Of a stretch of 64,000 nt of DNA, positions 10,800 to 21,815 are shown piece by piece (position 1 is the stretch's first letter; every line of letters starts with the position of its first letter). Source of the stretch: Cordylochernes scorpioides (Eukaryota > Arthropoda > Arachnida > Pseudoscorpiones > Chernetidae); the NCBI GenBank assembly GCA_030710605.1, contig CP092882.1, forward strand, positions 18,548,446 to 18,612,445, in the 5' to 3' direction. The translations under genes and the position numbers were made by a program. The notes under the pieces were generated by a model. It made no database searches, was not told where the DNA came from, and worked only from the letters and a program-made list of their open reading frames with translations.

Positions 10800-12225
10800 T
10801 TCCGAGTTTTCCCAAGCTAATTCTGCTAGATTGCAGAGATGGTAGGGCGTAGTCTTTGCATCTATTCGACAGGAAAGGTGACCTCTCTTTTTATAGGACA
10901 TCACAATTCTAACAAAATATGAAATCCCAACTTTAGAGAAGAAGCTAACATAAAGGGCAAATATGAAATTGAATTGAGAGAGTTCTGTTTTAAAATCTTG
11001 ACAGCACACACATCCAATAGATATTGGTCACAGTTAGCTTAAGATTAAATAGGCTATATATATATGTTATAAATACAAATGAGATTTGATTTTCTGCTTG
11101 ATTTTTGATCATGTTGAGGATTATGGTAATGTAATGCAGTCGTGATTAAATCTTGAAAGTATAATAATAAAAATAATTTTGATCAGTAATTTAATTGAAC
11201 TAAAGGAATATATAAAAGAACATAATTTTATAAAAGTAATGCCTGGCTTAAGGCGAGTAGAATAAGGAAAACAAAAGATTATTTACATAATGTACAAAAG
11301 TTTTGAGCCGGCCATTTGAATAAAACAACAACAAGTTTTTATAGGGGAAGAGTGACCTCTGGCGGTCGATTTAGCAGAGTATTTGTATCTATGAAATTAT
11401 AATTTAAAATAAAATAATATTTTTATATAACATATATATATATAGTGGAACCTTGATATAACAGCTTATTATATTACAGCAACTTGATTACATCATCATA
11501 ATTCTATGGTCTCATGGTTTAAGTCCCAATTGGTAAAAATGTGAGGAAGATATCAAATGTGTACGATTTTTTCAAATGTGTGAAATTTCTATATAGGATG
11601 ATAGGTTTTAAAAACACTTAATACATACGTATCAAATACATATCACCTGACTCATCAGTGGGGAACTCTCCCCGAAGATTTGCCAGGTGAATCTGCCAGT
11701 CCAAAATATCTACTAAAATATACACCTTAATGTTAAGATGTTTTGTGTCTGTACTCTTATCCCACTGCTATTGGTTAATGGGAGAGTGAACATTGGAGTT
11801 CAACAGTTTGAAGGAAAGGTTCGCCAGCTTCTGATTAGATGAGAGAATGCATATGTGAGCTCATTGGCTAGAGGTCATTAGTGTGTGGCTCCTTGTTCCA
11901 TAGTAAATTAAAATCTATATTTATTCAAATGTGAAGCCAAGTGTAGCTACTAAAATTTAACTAACTATTATATATTTTAGAGTTTAAAATATAAGTTTAG
12001 AATTTTGTTAAGATTTACAGTATAATTTCTTTATATCAACACTTAACAATAACTTAAGCACTTTTCAAATCCCAACAAAATTACCAACTCTGACTGACTA
12101 GAGAATTCAACAGCTACTTTAATTCAATATGAAGAATCTATCCCTTGGGGTGAAGTGTAATTAAAGAGGTTGGACTGTAATATATACTTGAAATTTTCTG
12201 TTGAATGTACGACAAGCAAAACCTT
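10800..12225. other. Intron sequence with no recognised gene
   Basis: AT-rich part of the intron between dynein exons 30 and 31. Only decayed MITE ends (near 11450 and 12040-12180) are visible. Confidence 0.6.
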
Positions 12226-12238
12226 TGGTTGTATTGAA

Positions 12239-12532
12239 TTTCTTTTTTTTTAAACTTATCCCAAGTGTACGCAGTACAGGCCATGATAATCATGGTTGGT
12301 AGTTAGTGCCTACTTTTACTGTAAGTTCACCACATGTCAACAGATGTAGAAATCAGTTCAACTTATGCACTTACAATCAAGCCAGAGTCTCTTTTGGTTA
12401 CTTTCACTCACTAGTGGGGTTAGGGTTTCTCAATAATCAGTTACCATTGAAGCATTTTATCTTTAGAAAAAGTGCCCAATGCGGGATTTGAACCCGGTTT
12501 GATGCAGTCAACAGAGTTTATAGCACTCCTCC
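12239..12532 (-). mobile_element. tRNA-derived SINE, older copy
   Basis: Same family, diverged, flanked by TGTATTGAA (12230-12238 and 12533-12541). Its head lies 28 bp from the donor of dynein exon 30. Confidence 0.75.
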
Positions 12533-12560
12533 TGTATTGAAAGACAAGAAAGGCTCAAAC

Positions 12561-12782
12561 CTTGACCCGTGGGTAGTTCTCAAAATGCTTGACCAGGAAG
12601 CCATCAAAGCGATCCACGGTAGGCTCAGTGAGGGTGCCGGTGAAGGCCCACCAGTAGCAGAAGAGGAAGGTGAGGGTGACCATGTTCTCCAGGGTGGAGA
12701 CATCTCGGATGTCCAGGTAGTGGGGCTGGAGGAAGAGGGACTCCATCAGATACGACAGAGTGCACACCTTGGCCATGTTCAC
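12561..12782 (-). CDS. DNAH6: Dynein heavy chain exon 30 (AAA2-AAA3 connector)
   Basis: 222 bp, 74 codons, phase 0. Encodes VCTLSYLMESLFLQPHYLDI, then TFLFCYWWAFTGTL and FLVKHFENYPRVK. Acceptor gtgtcag, donor GTCAAG|GTTTGA. A tRNA-derived SINE lies only 28 bp beyond the donor, with its target duplication at 12533-12541. Confidence 0.93.
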
Positions 12783-12889
12783 CTGACACACACAGCTCCT
12801 GGTAGAGTGCCTGGACCAAAGTCCAATCCTGGTACTTACAGTTAAATTTTGCCAGAAGATATTATCTATAAAAAGAAATGTCACCTCTC

Positions 12890-13045
12890 CAGTCAAAATT
12901 GATCATTTTTGTAAGCTTGAAGAATCTGGTTAATGACAAAGCCCCAACACCAGCTGACATAGCCACTTTATCATCAACACCTCTTTATCAAATTCTGAAG
13001 ATTGCATGCATCCTTTGTGGATCTCATGTAATCAAAGCCTAACAT
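12890..13045. repeat. Unclassified interspersed repeat, 4 copies
   Basis: Shares ACACCTCTTTxTCAAATTCTGAAGAT, TTTGTGGAxCTCATGxAATC blocks with 10640-10800, 25195-25310 and 28712-28990. No terminal repeats or coding seen; copies are old. Confidence 0.55.
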
Positions 13046-13204
13046 CTAATGAAAGAGATTTCCAGGAGAGACCAGAAATATCCATATTTTTATAAGACTC
13101 TGGTCACAGGCTCTACTTTATTAAACTTTGTGCCCAAATTTCACATCCAAATTAGAAGATCTGTCTATAAAGACTATATCAGCCGTGAAGGATAGATTTC
13201 TCAC

Positions 13205-13388
13205 CTGTGGAATGACCTCAACACAATTCTTCTTGGTGAAATACAGGGCTTCATCCACTGAAGTGTCAAAGAGCTCGTAGAGCAAGAGCCGGACATTGTT
13301 GGGAACTTCTGGGGGCAGGTTCTGGATCCATGTCTTGATGACGGGTCTCCAGGAGAGGTCCTCAGCATCAATGTACACCATGCCACAC
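13205..13388 (-). CDS. DNAH6: Dynein heavy chain exon 29 (AAA2 to AAA3)
   Basis: 184 bp; the first base completes the Arg of the SRCGMVY motif. Continues IDAEDLSWRPVIKTWIQNLP and VDEALYFTKKNCVEVIPQ. Acceptor gggacag, donor CCACAG|GTGAGA. Confidence 0.95.
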
Positions 13389-13445
13389 CTGTCCCAACCA
13401 CAGTGGTAAACAGTAGCACCACAGCAGTGGAGGTAGATCACTGAC

Positions 13446-13642
13446 CTGGAGACAGTGGCTGGAGAAGCCTGGGCCAGGTCCTGCACCTCAAACACCATGT
13501 GGATGTAGGGGGTGTACTTGATGCGCTCGCTGTTGGCCAGACAGAGCATCTTGTTGTCGTCCAGCACAGTGTTGAGGTTCTCTATCCACACGGCATCCAC
13601 GGGGCCATCACACACCACCCAGTGGTGGTCCTCACTCTCATC
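13446..13642 (-). CDS. DNAH6: Dynein heavy chain exon 28 (AAA2 Walker B)
   Basis: 197 bp encoding WVVCDGPVDAVWIENLNTVL, DDNKMLCLANSERIK, then EVQDLAQASPATVS. Phase 0 in, 2 bases out. Acceptor gtgcag, donor CTCCAG|GTCAGT. The next intron is 57 bp, the shortest seen here. Confidence 0.96.
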
Positions 13643-13898
13643 CTGCACCACACTGTGGTTGTATAGATAGAGTGTTTTACCTATATGTGGAGGTTTGAAA
13701 GAGAGCGGTTAATGTTGGAAAAAATGAATGTTGCAAAAAACAAAACACAGGATCCAGGAGATGGAGGCAATTTTGTTCACTTGGTTATCTCAGGTGTCTT
13801 CAATAAAGGGCACTGTGCATCAAATATCTTTCAGAGTTATTGTATGAATCCTGATATACATGCTAAAGTTTCTTAAGTTTTGTCCATGAATGTATCTA

Positions 13899-16403
13899 CA
13901 GTAGAACTCCTCAAAAAAAAAAAATCGGAAATTCTGAAATTCGGAAACTCCCAAATTCGGAAAGTATTGTAATGTTTTTTTTACATACAAAAAATCAATT
14001 TTCACATGCTTTTATTTTGTTGATATTTCAACATTATTTTATTTTATTTTATTTACTTTTACTTTTGCTTTGCTTTTATTTTATTTAATTTAATTTTTAT
14101 TAGTAATTTATTTTTTATTTAAGTGTTTAATTAATTTACTTTTACCGATTATTTATAATTGCTAATTAGGGGTTTATCCCCTTTTTTTAAAGCTTAAATA
14201 AATCAACAGTTTCATTTGACCTTTGTGCTTAGTTTAGGATATTGTCCAATAAGAAGGCAGCATTATTATGTCATAAGCCATTCACGCATTTTTTATTGCA
14301 AAGTTGATTCACCTAAAGTTCAAATTATCAAACATTTTCAGACATTGTAAGTTTCAAATTCTTTTATTCAACTCTCAATTTTTTGCATTTACAAGTTTGT
14401 TCTTCAACAAAATGGCATCCAAAGAGGAGCGGCAAAAACGAGGCAAGTACCGAATTCTTAAGCTTGGTGAAAAGTTAGATGTTCTTAGTGACATTAAAAA
14501 AGGATTAAGCTATACAACGATAATGCAAAAGAATAAAATTTCTAAGACAACTGTTTATGATATAAAAAAGTCTGAGCTTAAACTTACAAAGTTTGTTGAT
14601 TCTACCGAAAAAGATGTCAAAAAGTTTTCTCAAGTAAAAAATCCGTTATACGAAAATGTTGATAAAGCAGTTAACATCTGGTACGAAAGTCAGAGATTAT
14701 CAGGGGTTCCTATTCGTGGTATTGAACTCCAAACAGCTGCCAGTCATTTTGCATCAAAATTGAATAATCCCACTTTTAAAGCTAGTGGTGGATGGTTGTC
14801 ACGATACAGAGCCAGACATAATTTGAAAAATAAAAAAGTTGTCGGGGAAGCATTGAGTGCTGACGAAGATGCAGCTAATCACTTTAAAGATGATTTTCAC
14901 AAACTAATGACTGACGAAAAGTATGAACAGTTCCAAATTTATAATGCTGACGAAACAGGAGTTTACTGGAAGTCATTACCCGATAATTCTCAAGTCAAAA
15001 ATGCAAACAGCGCTAGTGGTCATAAGCAATCCAAAGATCGACTCTCTGTTTTACTTTGTGCAAATGCAGACGCTTCACATAAAAATGTTTTGGCTGTTGT
15101 TGGAAAATCAAAACGTCCAAGAGCAATCAAAAACATCATTGATCGATTGCCTGTCCATTACTATTCTTCACACAAGGCTTGGTTTAATCAAAGCATTTTT
15201 AGTGAATGGTTTTTTAAACGGTTCATAAACGAAGTTCGCAATTTTCAAGAAAATAAGTTAAGAGTTGCTCCAGATCAAGTAAAAGCGTTACTACTAGTTG
15301 ACAATTCTCCTGCTCATCCAACAGAGCGGATCAGTAATGACGGCAACATTAAATGCAAGTTTTTACCACCTAATACAACATCTGTATTGCAGCCTATGGA
15401 CCAGGGAGTTATTGTTGCCTTTAAAAGGTTGTATAAACGAAGACAGTTAGAAAGTTGTTTAGTATTTTCAAGTGATGCAGATCAGCCAAATAACTCTGTG
15501 GGTGAACAAACTTTTTCTAATTTAAAAAAGTACGACATCAAGAAAGCGATATTCAATTTTGGAAATTCTTGGGATGAATTAAAATCTTCTACAATAAGAA
15601 ATGGATGGAAGATTTTGCTTGAACACAAAAATAATTCAGATTTGGAAACAGCAGGTGATGCATTACAATTATCCGAGGATGAATCTGATGAAGATGAACA
15701 AGAAATTAGATGGCTGGAGCAATTATTTCAAAGAGCTAGAATTGAAGTAAATCAAGAAAGCATTAATGAATGGATCGATATAGACCTGGATGATCCAGGT
15801 CACAATGTTCTTAGCAATGATGATATAGTTGAAGCTGTTTTGAGTGAAAAAATGAAAATCAGCAGTTCTGATGATAGTTCCTCAACTTCTGAAGACAGTT
15901 TGGAGCCGGATTTTCCCAGATGCGAAGCGTTGAAAAGTTTGGATGTTGCATTAAAATATTTGGAAAAGCGCACTGAACCAGAAATGCTTGCAAGCTACAA
16001 CACCATCAATAGTCTTCGAACTATGCTTATGAGAGAAGAAGAAGCTTTGTTAAACAAGCCAAAGAAACAGACAACAATCAGCAACTTCTTTGCCAAGCCA
16101 TAACTTACTTGGCCATCAATTGCATTACATACATAATAAAATATTTTACTATTTTTCATCGGTTTCATGCTCAAAACTCATAAAAGTCAAGGAACATTTG
16201 ATTAAAAATCGTAATTAAAATTATGTAATGTACATATAATATTCAACCTAAAATTGTTCATATGCTTCAAAATCTTTGTCTCAGTCATCTAAATGCCTAT
16301 TTATGCCACATAAATATTCACAAATCTAACTCTCAAATTGAGAAAATCCTCAAATTCGGTAAACCTTGCGCCCCAAGCTTTCCGAATTTGAGGAGTTCTA
16401 CTG
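13899..16403 (+). mobile_element. Full-length pogo/Tigger-type DNA transposon
   Basis: 2,505-bp element in a dynein intron, opposite in orientation to the gene. Ends are inverted: left CAGTAGAACTCCTCAAA, right its reverse complement closing at 16403. It is flanked by TA at 13897-13898 and 16404-16405, the target duplication expected for the Tc1/mariner superfamily. Short subterminal motifs (TTCGGAAA) recur inside both ends. It carries one intact transposase gene. Inserted next to a short diverged repeat also found near 300-410 and 60840-60980. Confidence 0.93.
14412..16103 (+). CDS. pogo/Tigger-type transposase (CENP-B/jerky-like), intact
   Basis: 563 codons without a stop or frameshift. The open frame starts at 14304, but the Met at 14412 (acaaaATGg) is preferred, because the earlier 36 residues are hydrophobic and unlike the family, and MASKEERQKRGKYRILKLGE starts the DNA-binding domain. 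Layout: helix-turn-helix about residues 15-60, second CENP-B-type helix-turn-helix about 85-155 (GGWLSRYRARHNL), DDE/D catalytic core with Asp180 (NADETG), Asp297 (LLLVDNSPAHP) and Asp330 (LQPMDQGVI), 32 residues between the last two as in Tigger elements. The C-terminal 150 residues are strongly acidic and end in QTTISNFF, a PCNA-interaction (PIP-box) pattern. Works by cut-and-paste at TA. Codon use is AT-rich, unlike the dynein exons. Completeness suggests a recent insertion. Confidence 0.95.
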   Translation: MASKEERQKRGKYRILKLGEKLDVLSDIKKGLSYTTIMQKNKISKTTVYDIKKSELKLTKFVDSTEKDVKKFSQVKNPLYENVDKAVNIWYESQRLSGVPIRGIELQTAASHFASKLNNPTFKASGGWLSRYRARHNLKNKKVVGEALSADEDAANHFKDDFHKLMTDEKYEQFQIYNADETGVYWKSLPDNSQVKNANSASGHKQSKDRLSVLLCANADASHKNVLAVVGKSKRPRAIKNIIDRLPVHYYSSHKAWFNQSIFSEWFFKRFINEVRNFQENKLRVAPDQVKALLLVDNSPAHPTERISNDGNIKCKFLPPNTTSVLQPMDQGVIVAFKRLYKRRQLESCLVFSSDADQPNNSVGEQTFSNLKKYDIKKAIFNFGNSWDELKSSTIRNGWKILLEHKNNSDLETAGDALQLSEDESDEDEQEIRWLEQLFQRARIEVNQESINEWIDIDLDDPGHNVLSNDDIVEAVLSEKMKISSSDDSSSTSEDSLEPDFPRCEALKSLDVALKYLEKRTEPEMLASYNTINSLRTMLMREEEALLNKPKKQTTISNFFAKP

Positions 16404-16532
16404 TAGTGTCTAGTTACCTTATTAATTTGATATTTAATTAAAATTGTACTTCATCAAAGTATAGTAAAGTGAGGATCATTATAAAAGGAGAACAGGGTGT
16501 GAATGATGGACTTTTAGAAGGAATGAACATAC

Positions 16533-16718
16533 CTGGACAGCTCCCCGGACAATATTTCCTAGAAGTCCATCCTTCCACTCCAGAGTGAGGAGGTTGACCT
16601 CTCCGTAGAGCTCTCCCATGGTGATAGACTTGGGATTGAGGACGTAGGTATGGACAGGCTGGTAGTACGGGCTGGGGACCTTGTTGGCATGGAGGTAGCT
16701 CAACGCACCACCCAGGAT
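16533..16718 (-). CDS. DNAH6: Dynein heavy chain exon 27 (AAA2)
   Basis: 186 bp, 62 codons. Encodes ILGGALSYLHANKVPSPYYQ, then YVLNPKSITMGELYGEVNLL and TLEWKDGLL, invariant in AAA2. The frame from exon 26 requires the acceptor gtgtgaag at 16719; another AG at 16737 would shift the frame. Donor GTCCAG|GTATGT. The following intron holds the 2.5-kb pogo/Tigger-type transposon. Confidence 0.95.
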
Positions 16719-16783
16719 CTTCACACCAAACACCCTGGTTCTAACAACTCCTCACAAATGGAAGAGAAACTACAGAGGCATAC

Positions 16784-16996
16784 CTCGTAGCAGGTGGTCT
16801 TCCCGGATCCTGCGGGTCCTACCAACATCACCCCATGGCGCACTACCATGGTCTCAAAAAGCTGGATGATCTTCTTGATGAAGGTTTCCTCAGGCTGCAG
16901 GCCTTGTTCTTGGATTATGTGGATTATGGCCGTGTTGAATACACCGTAGTCTGTGATTGGGAGCACAGCTCCAGGAAACAGATCCTGGAGAATTGC
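16784..16996 (-). CDS. DNAH6: Dynein heavy chain exon 26 (AAA2 P-loop)
   Basis: 213 bp, 71 codons, phase 0. Encodes AILQDLFPGAVLPITDYGVF and HGVMLVGPAGSGKTTCYE, the AAA2 Walker A. Acceptor tgtgcag, donor TACGAG|GTATGC. The next intron is only 65 bp. Confidence 0.95.
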
Positions 16997-17117
16997 CTGC
17001 ACATTTATGCCATTGGAGCAATTATTTGAAAATGTATAGGCCCATATGCAAATTTGGTACTTGTAATTATATGTCAACTCATATAGAGAGATTAAGGTAT
17101 TTTACATTCTCAAGTAT

Positions 17118-17265
17118 AGGTGTCTCTTCTTTTTTCTTATCTCCACTCAACAATCATATTAGGGTATCAAGCTTGTAGAGCTTGAGAATTTGATGATGTC
17201 TGCTGGTAATGAGTAGAGCTCATCAATGGATGAGCCAATACAGTCAATGATGCAGTTTGAGGTTG
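17118..17265 (-). mobile_element. LINE 3' tail fragments of the same family (also elsewhere)
   Basis: CTCAAGCTCTACAAGCTTGATACCC...GTGGAGATAAGAAA type tail. Other tails: 27128-27250 (+), 46974-47105 (-), 57018-57080 (+), 57570-57725 (-), 62666-62815 (+). Confidence 0.6.
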
Positions 17266-17568
17266 CAACTTGCACTTATTACATGTGTATCCATGTGATG
17301 ATAATGAAATTATATTATGCATAAAGATGAATTCCCTATTAAAGAATTCATTTTTTTTTCCAATGAGTAAAAAAGTAGAGCCAACAGCAATCTTGCACTT
17401 AATAGAGCGAAAACTGTAATAAACATTGTCTTTACAAGAGGGATTTTACTGTAGATGTGAAATATCAATATCAAATATGTCATCACTTAAAAGAGACAAC
17501 TAGTCAAAAAAATTAAAATGATCAATGATGTGGGAAGGAAGAAGGGAGAACAACAGTAGTCAGGGTAC

Positions 17569-17840
17569 CTTGAAGAGGATTCCATCCTTGGCCAGGAACT
17601 TGGGCATGTTGGAGTCATGGAGGGCCCTCAGGATGACAATGTCCTCTGGTTTGTCTGGGTTCTCCCTCTTGAGAGAGCCGGCCATGACCAGCACAGACTT
17701 GAGGGCCCTCATGCCAAAGTCATAGTGGTCCTGCTGGCTGAGCTGCTCCGAGCACAGCTTGTACATCTGAGTCATCTTGTGGGCTAGGGACTTGCTGGAC
17801 TCAAAGCCCTCCGAGTACAGCACCACCTCTGCTATCAGGG
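17569..17840 (-). CDS. DNAH6: Dynein heavy chain exon 25 (AAA1 to AAA2)
   Basis: 272 bp encoding LIAEVVLYSEGFESSKSLAH, then QLSQQDHYDFGMRALKSVLV and a AAA1/AAA2 linker. Acceptor tctccag, donor TTCAAG|GTACCC; phase 1 in, 0 out. Its acceptor and first 46 bases are the seed copy of the tandem array that extends to about 20370; transcription meets all the extra acceptors before this genuine one. Confidence 0.95.
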
Positions 17841-20370
17841 CTGGAGACACACTAGTGATTTGTAGATGGGAAGGTAATGCTTCTATAGAAGTACAAGTTC
17901 TCTATTGCAATAGAAACATAGGAGAACCAGGACACTGTACCAGAGAGTCATTAGATTTAAATTCTTGTAAGAGACATCTGGACTCAAAGCCCTCCGAGTA
18001 CAGCACCACCTCTGCTATCAGGGCTGGAGACACACTAGTGATTTAGTGAAGTACGAGTTCTCTATTGCAATAGAAACATAGGAGAACCAGGACACTGTAC
18101 CAGAGTCATTAGATTTAAACTCTTGTAAGAGACACCTGGACTCAAAGCCCTCCGAGTACAGCACCACCTCTGCTATCAGGGCTGGAGACACACTAGTGAT
18201 TTAGTGAAGTACGAGTTCTCTATTGCAATAGAAACATAGGAGAACCAGGACACTGTACCAGAGTCATTAGATTTAAACTCTTGTAAGAGACACCTGGACT
18301 CAAAGCCCTCCGAGTACAGCACCACCTCTGCTATCAGGGCTGGAGACACACTAGTGATTTAGTGAAGTACGAGTTCTCTATTGCAATAGAAACATAGGAG
18401 AACCAGGACACTGTACCAGAGTCATTAGATTTAAACTCTTGTAAGAGACACCTGGACTCAAAGCCCTCCGAGTACAGCACCACCTCTGCTATCAGGGCTG
18501 GAGACACACTAGTGATTTAGTGAAGTACGAGTTCTCTATTGCAATAGAAACATAGGAGAACCAGGACACTGTACCAGAGTCATTAGATTTAAACTCTTGT
18601 AAGAGACACCTGGACTCAAAGCCCTCCGAGTACAGCACCACCTCTGCTATCAGGGCTGGAGACACACTAGTGATTTAGTGAAGTACGAGTTCTCTATTGC
18701 AATAGAAACATAGGAGAACCAGGACACTGTACAAGAGAGTCCTTAGATTTAAACTCTTGTAAGAGACACCTGGACTCAAAGCCCTCCGAGTACAGCACCA
18801 CCTCTGCTATCAGGGCTGGAGACACACTAGTGATTTAGTGAAGTACGAGTTCTCTATTGCAATAGAAACATAGGAGAACCAGGACACTGTACCAGAGTCA
18901 TTAGATTTAAACTCTTGTAAGAGACACCTGGACTCAAAGCCCTCCGAGTACAGCACCACCTCTGCTATCAGGGCTGGAGACACACTAGTGATTTAGTGAA
19001 GTACGAGTTCTCTATTGCAATAGAAACATAGGAGAACCAGGACACTGTACAAGAGAGTCCTTAGATTTAAACTCTTGTAAGAGACACCTGGACTCAAAGC
19101 CCTCCGAGTACAGCACCACCTCTGCTATCAGGGCTGGAGACACACAAGTGATTTAGTGAAGTACGAGTTCTCTATTGCAATAGAAACATAGGAGAACCAG
19201 GACACTGTACCAGAGTCATTAGATTTAACCTCTTGTAAGAGACACCTGGACTCAAAGCCCTCCGAGTACAGCACCACCTCTGCTATCAGGGCTGGAGACA
19301 CACAAGTGATTTAGTGAAGTACGAGTTCTCTATAGCAATAGAAACATAGGAGAACCAGGACACTGTACCAGAGTCATTAGATTTAAACTCTTGTAAGAGA
19401 CACCTGGACTCAAAGCCCTCCGAGTACAGCACCACCTCTGCTATCAGGGCTGGAGACACACTAGTGATTTAGTGAAGTACGAGTTCTCTATTGCAATAGA
19501 AACATAGGAGAACCAGGACACTGTACCAGAGTCATTAGATTTAAACTCTTGTAAGAGACACCTGGACTCAAAGCCCTCCGAGTACAGCACCACCTCTGCT
19601 ATCAGGGCTGGAGACACACTAGTGATTTAGTGAAGTACGAGTTCTCTATTGCAATAGAAACATAGGAGAACCAGGACACTGTACCAGAGTCATTAGATTT
19701 AAACTCTTGTAAGAGACACCTGGACTCAAAGCCCTCCGAGTACAGCACCACCTCTGCTATCAGGGCTGGAGACACACTAGTGATTTAGTGAAGTACGAGT
19801 TCTCTATTGCAATAGAAACATAGGAGAACCAGGACACTGTACCAGAGTCATTAGATTTAAACTCTTGTAAGAGACACCTGGACTCAAAGCCCTCCGAGTA
19901 CAGCACCACCTCTGCTATCAGGGCTGGAGACACACTAGTGATTTAGTGAAGTACGAGTTCTCTATTGCAATAGAAACATAGGAGAACCAGGACACTGTAC
20001 CAGAGTCATTAGATTTAACCTCTTGTAAGAGACATCTGGACTCAAAGCCCTCCGAGTACAGCACCACCTCTGCTATCAGGGCTGGAGACACACTAGTGAT
20101 TTAGTGAAGTACGAGTTCTCTATTGCAATAGAAACATAGGAGAACCAGGACACTGTACAAGAGTCATTAGATTTAAACTCTTGTAAGAGACATCTGGACT
20201 CAAAGCCCTCCAAGTAAAGCATCAACACTGCTATTAGGATTGGAGACACACAAGTGATTTGCAAATGTTTAAAAATGGGAAGGTGATGCCTCTAAAGAAG
20301 TATGAGTTCTCTATTACAATAGAAACATAGGAAAACCAGGGCACAAGTATCGTTAGATTTAAACCCTTGA
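17797..20370. repeat. 158-bp tandem array seeded by dynein exon 25 acceptor
   Basis: About 16 units counting the exon itself. The marker ctcaaagccc recurs at 17801, 17983, 18141, 18299, 18457, 18615, 18775, 18933, 19093, 19251, 19409, 19567, 19725, 19883, 20041 and 20199; spacing is 158 bp (twice 160, first 182). Each unit holds, on the minus strand, intron sequence, the acceptor ctccag and the first 46 nt of exon 25. Inner units are nearly identical; the outermost right unit (20199) is clearly diverged, as expected for unequal exchange homogenising the centre. Confidence 0.97.
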
Positions 20371-20374
20371 CAGC

Positions 20375-21130
20375 AGTAATTGAATACACAGTTGATTTGG
20401 ACATTACTACAGCATGTACTACAGTCGCATACTAAAATTGATAATACCTTTAGTAATAAAGACAAATTTGGACATTAATTAACTTCATGAATTCAAAGTT
20501 GCCTCAGACTGAGAAGACAATGATCCAAAGCCACCTTCAAATGGGCTAAATCCTTTCTATAGTCAGTGTGGGGGGAAAGTTTACTGAATCAAATCTAAAA
20601 GTTTGAAGAAACACTTTAAATTAATATTGATTTTATTCAACTTATCAAGTGTTTTTCAGGGACTGGAAACAAATTTTAAATTATTGAGAGATTCAAATTA
20701 ACGAGTTTAAAATTATCGAGAGTCGCCTATATTAATATAAATTTAATTTTCCATCTATTGATTTAAAAAATATTGTAATAATTATTTTTGGAACAAAGTT
20801 CCCCCCACTGTTACATAAATCATCAAATATTAAATCTCCAGACCGGTCTACTTTAAAAGGAGTGAATTATTTATTTCAATATCAAGCCTGTGGCTGAAAG
20901 GCAAAATATAAACTCAATTATCAGTAGTCCCAATTAATGCATGTTGTTTTTGTATAAATAGGTAACTTTTTTTAAAAGGAACTATTTTTTTAACACACAA
21001 CTAGCATATTGGTACTGCTGATTAATTGGGACCAATTTTGCTTTCCCAAAGAATCCCATTTAATGTAAATTATTTATATTTGAAAGGAAGATGTGTTTTT
21101 CTTTCCACACAATAAATAGTAAATTATATG
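20375..21130. other. Intron sequence, nothing recognised
   Basis: AT-rich, between the tandem array and a LINE miniature; no coding or structured repeat seen. Confidence 0.6.
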
Positions 21131-21146
21131 AAAATAGTACAAAAGT

Positions 21147-21367
21147 CTTCTTCTTCTTTCTTATCTCCACACTGGGTGAAGAAGAATGTGTCTGCTTTTG
21201 TCATTAAGACTGGGAGCACTACTCAGTGGCAGGCTGACTTAGCTCCAAAATAAATGGCCGCCTCTGACATGAGGAACAGACGCCATGTGCAGCCGCTCCT
21301 AACATGGAGTACAAACGCTGCTCATCCTGTATCCCTGGAGCCCTTATAGGGTACTATCAGCCGGGCC
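21147..21367 (-). mobile_element. Miniature LINE-derived element, 5'-truncated
   Basis: Same family; AGTACAAAAGT duplicated at 21136-21146 and 21368-21378. Confidence 0.7.
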
Positions 21368-21619
21368 AGTACAAAAGTGAATTTTTTTACTGTGATCAAG
21401 TTGTTGAAATAAGAGAAAGGCATCTTCTGATTGTTCAACTGAGAGTAGATGATGGCTTGCTCCCTCTGTTTGAATAAATTATCTGAAATAATAAAAATTC
21501 AACAATTAGTTGATATTTATTTCGACGGATGGTACAAACCATCAGCAACTTTTAGTTGCATGATCAGGGAATGCCTTTCTCTTAATAAATGGTTATTATA
21601 GAAAAATAAAACAGAGATT

Positions 21620-21815
21620 GAAGAGGAGATTCTTGTGCGATTTTTTTTTTTTTTTTTAATAGCAAGCTTTCGGACGCATGCGTCCTTCTACTGGCTTTTT
21701 TACGAACGTAAAAATGAACGAAAGGTCGTAAAAAAAGCCTGTAGAAGGACGCATGCATCCAAAAGCTTGCTATTAAAAAAAAAAAAAAAATTTGCACAAG
21801 AAACTCCTCTTCAAT
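21620..21815. repeat. Inverted repeat with degenerate hammerhead-like arms (family 4)
   Basis: Arms include a self-complementary GGACGCATGCGTCC followed by GAAAGCTTGC (minus strand, 21662-21695); the right arm has AAAAGC. The upstream block CAGTAGA is a poor match to CUGANGA. Ends in A/T runs. Confidence 0.5.

Noticed and set aside
14304-14411. Upstream Met giving a 599-aa transposase
   Set aside because: The extra 36 residues are hydrophobic and unlike the start of pogo/Tigger transposases; the Met at 14412 has better context.
17797-20370. CRISPR-like array
   Set aside because: Units are identical over their full 158 bp with no unique spacers, and derive from a eukaryotic exon.
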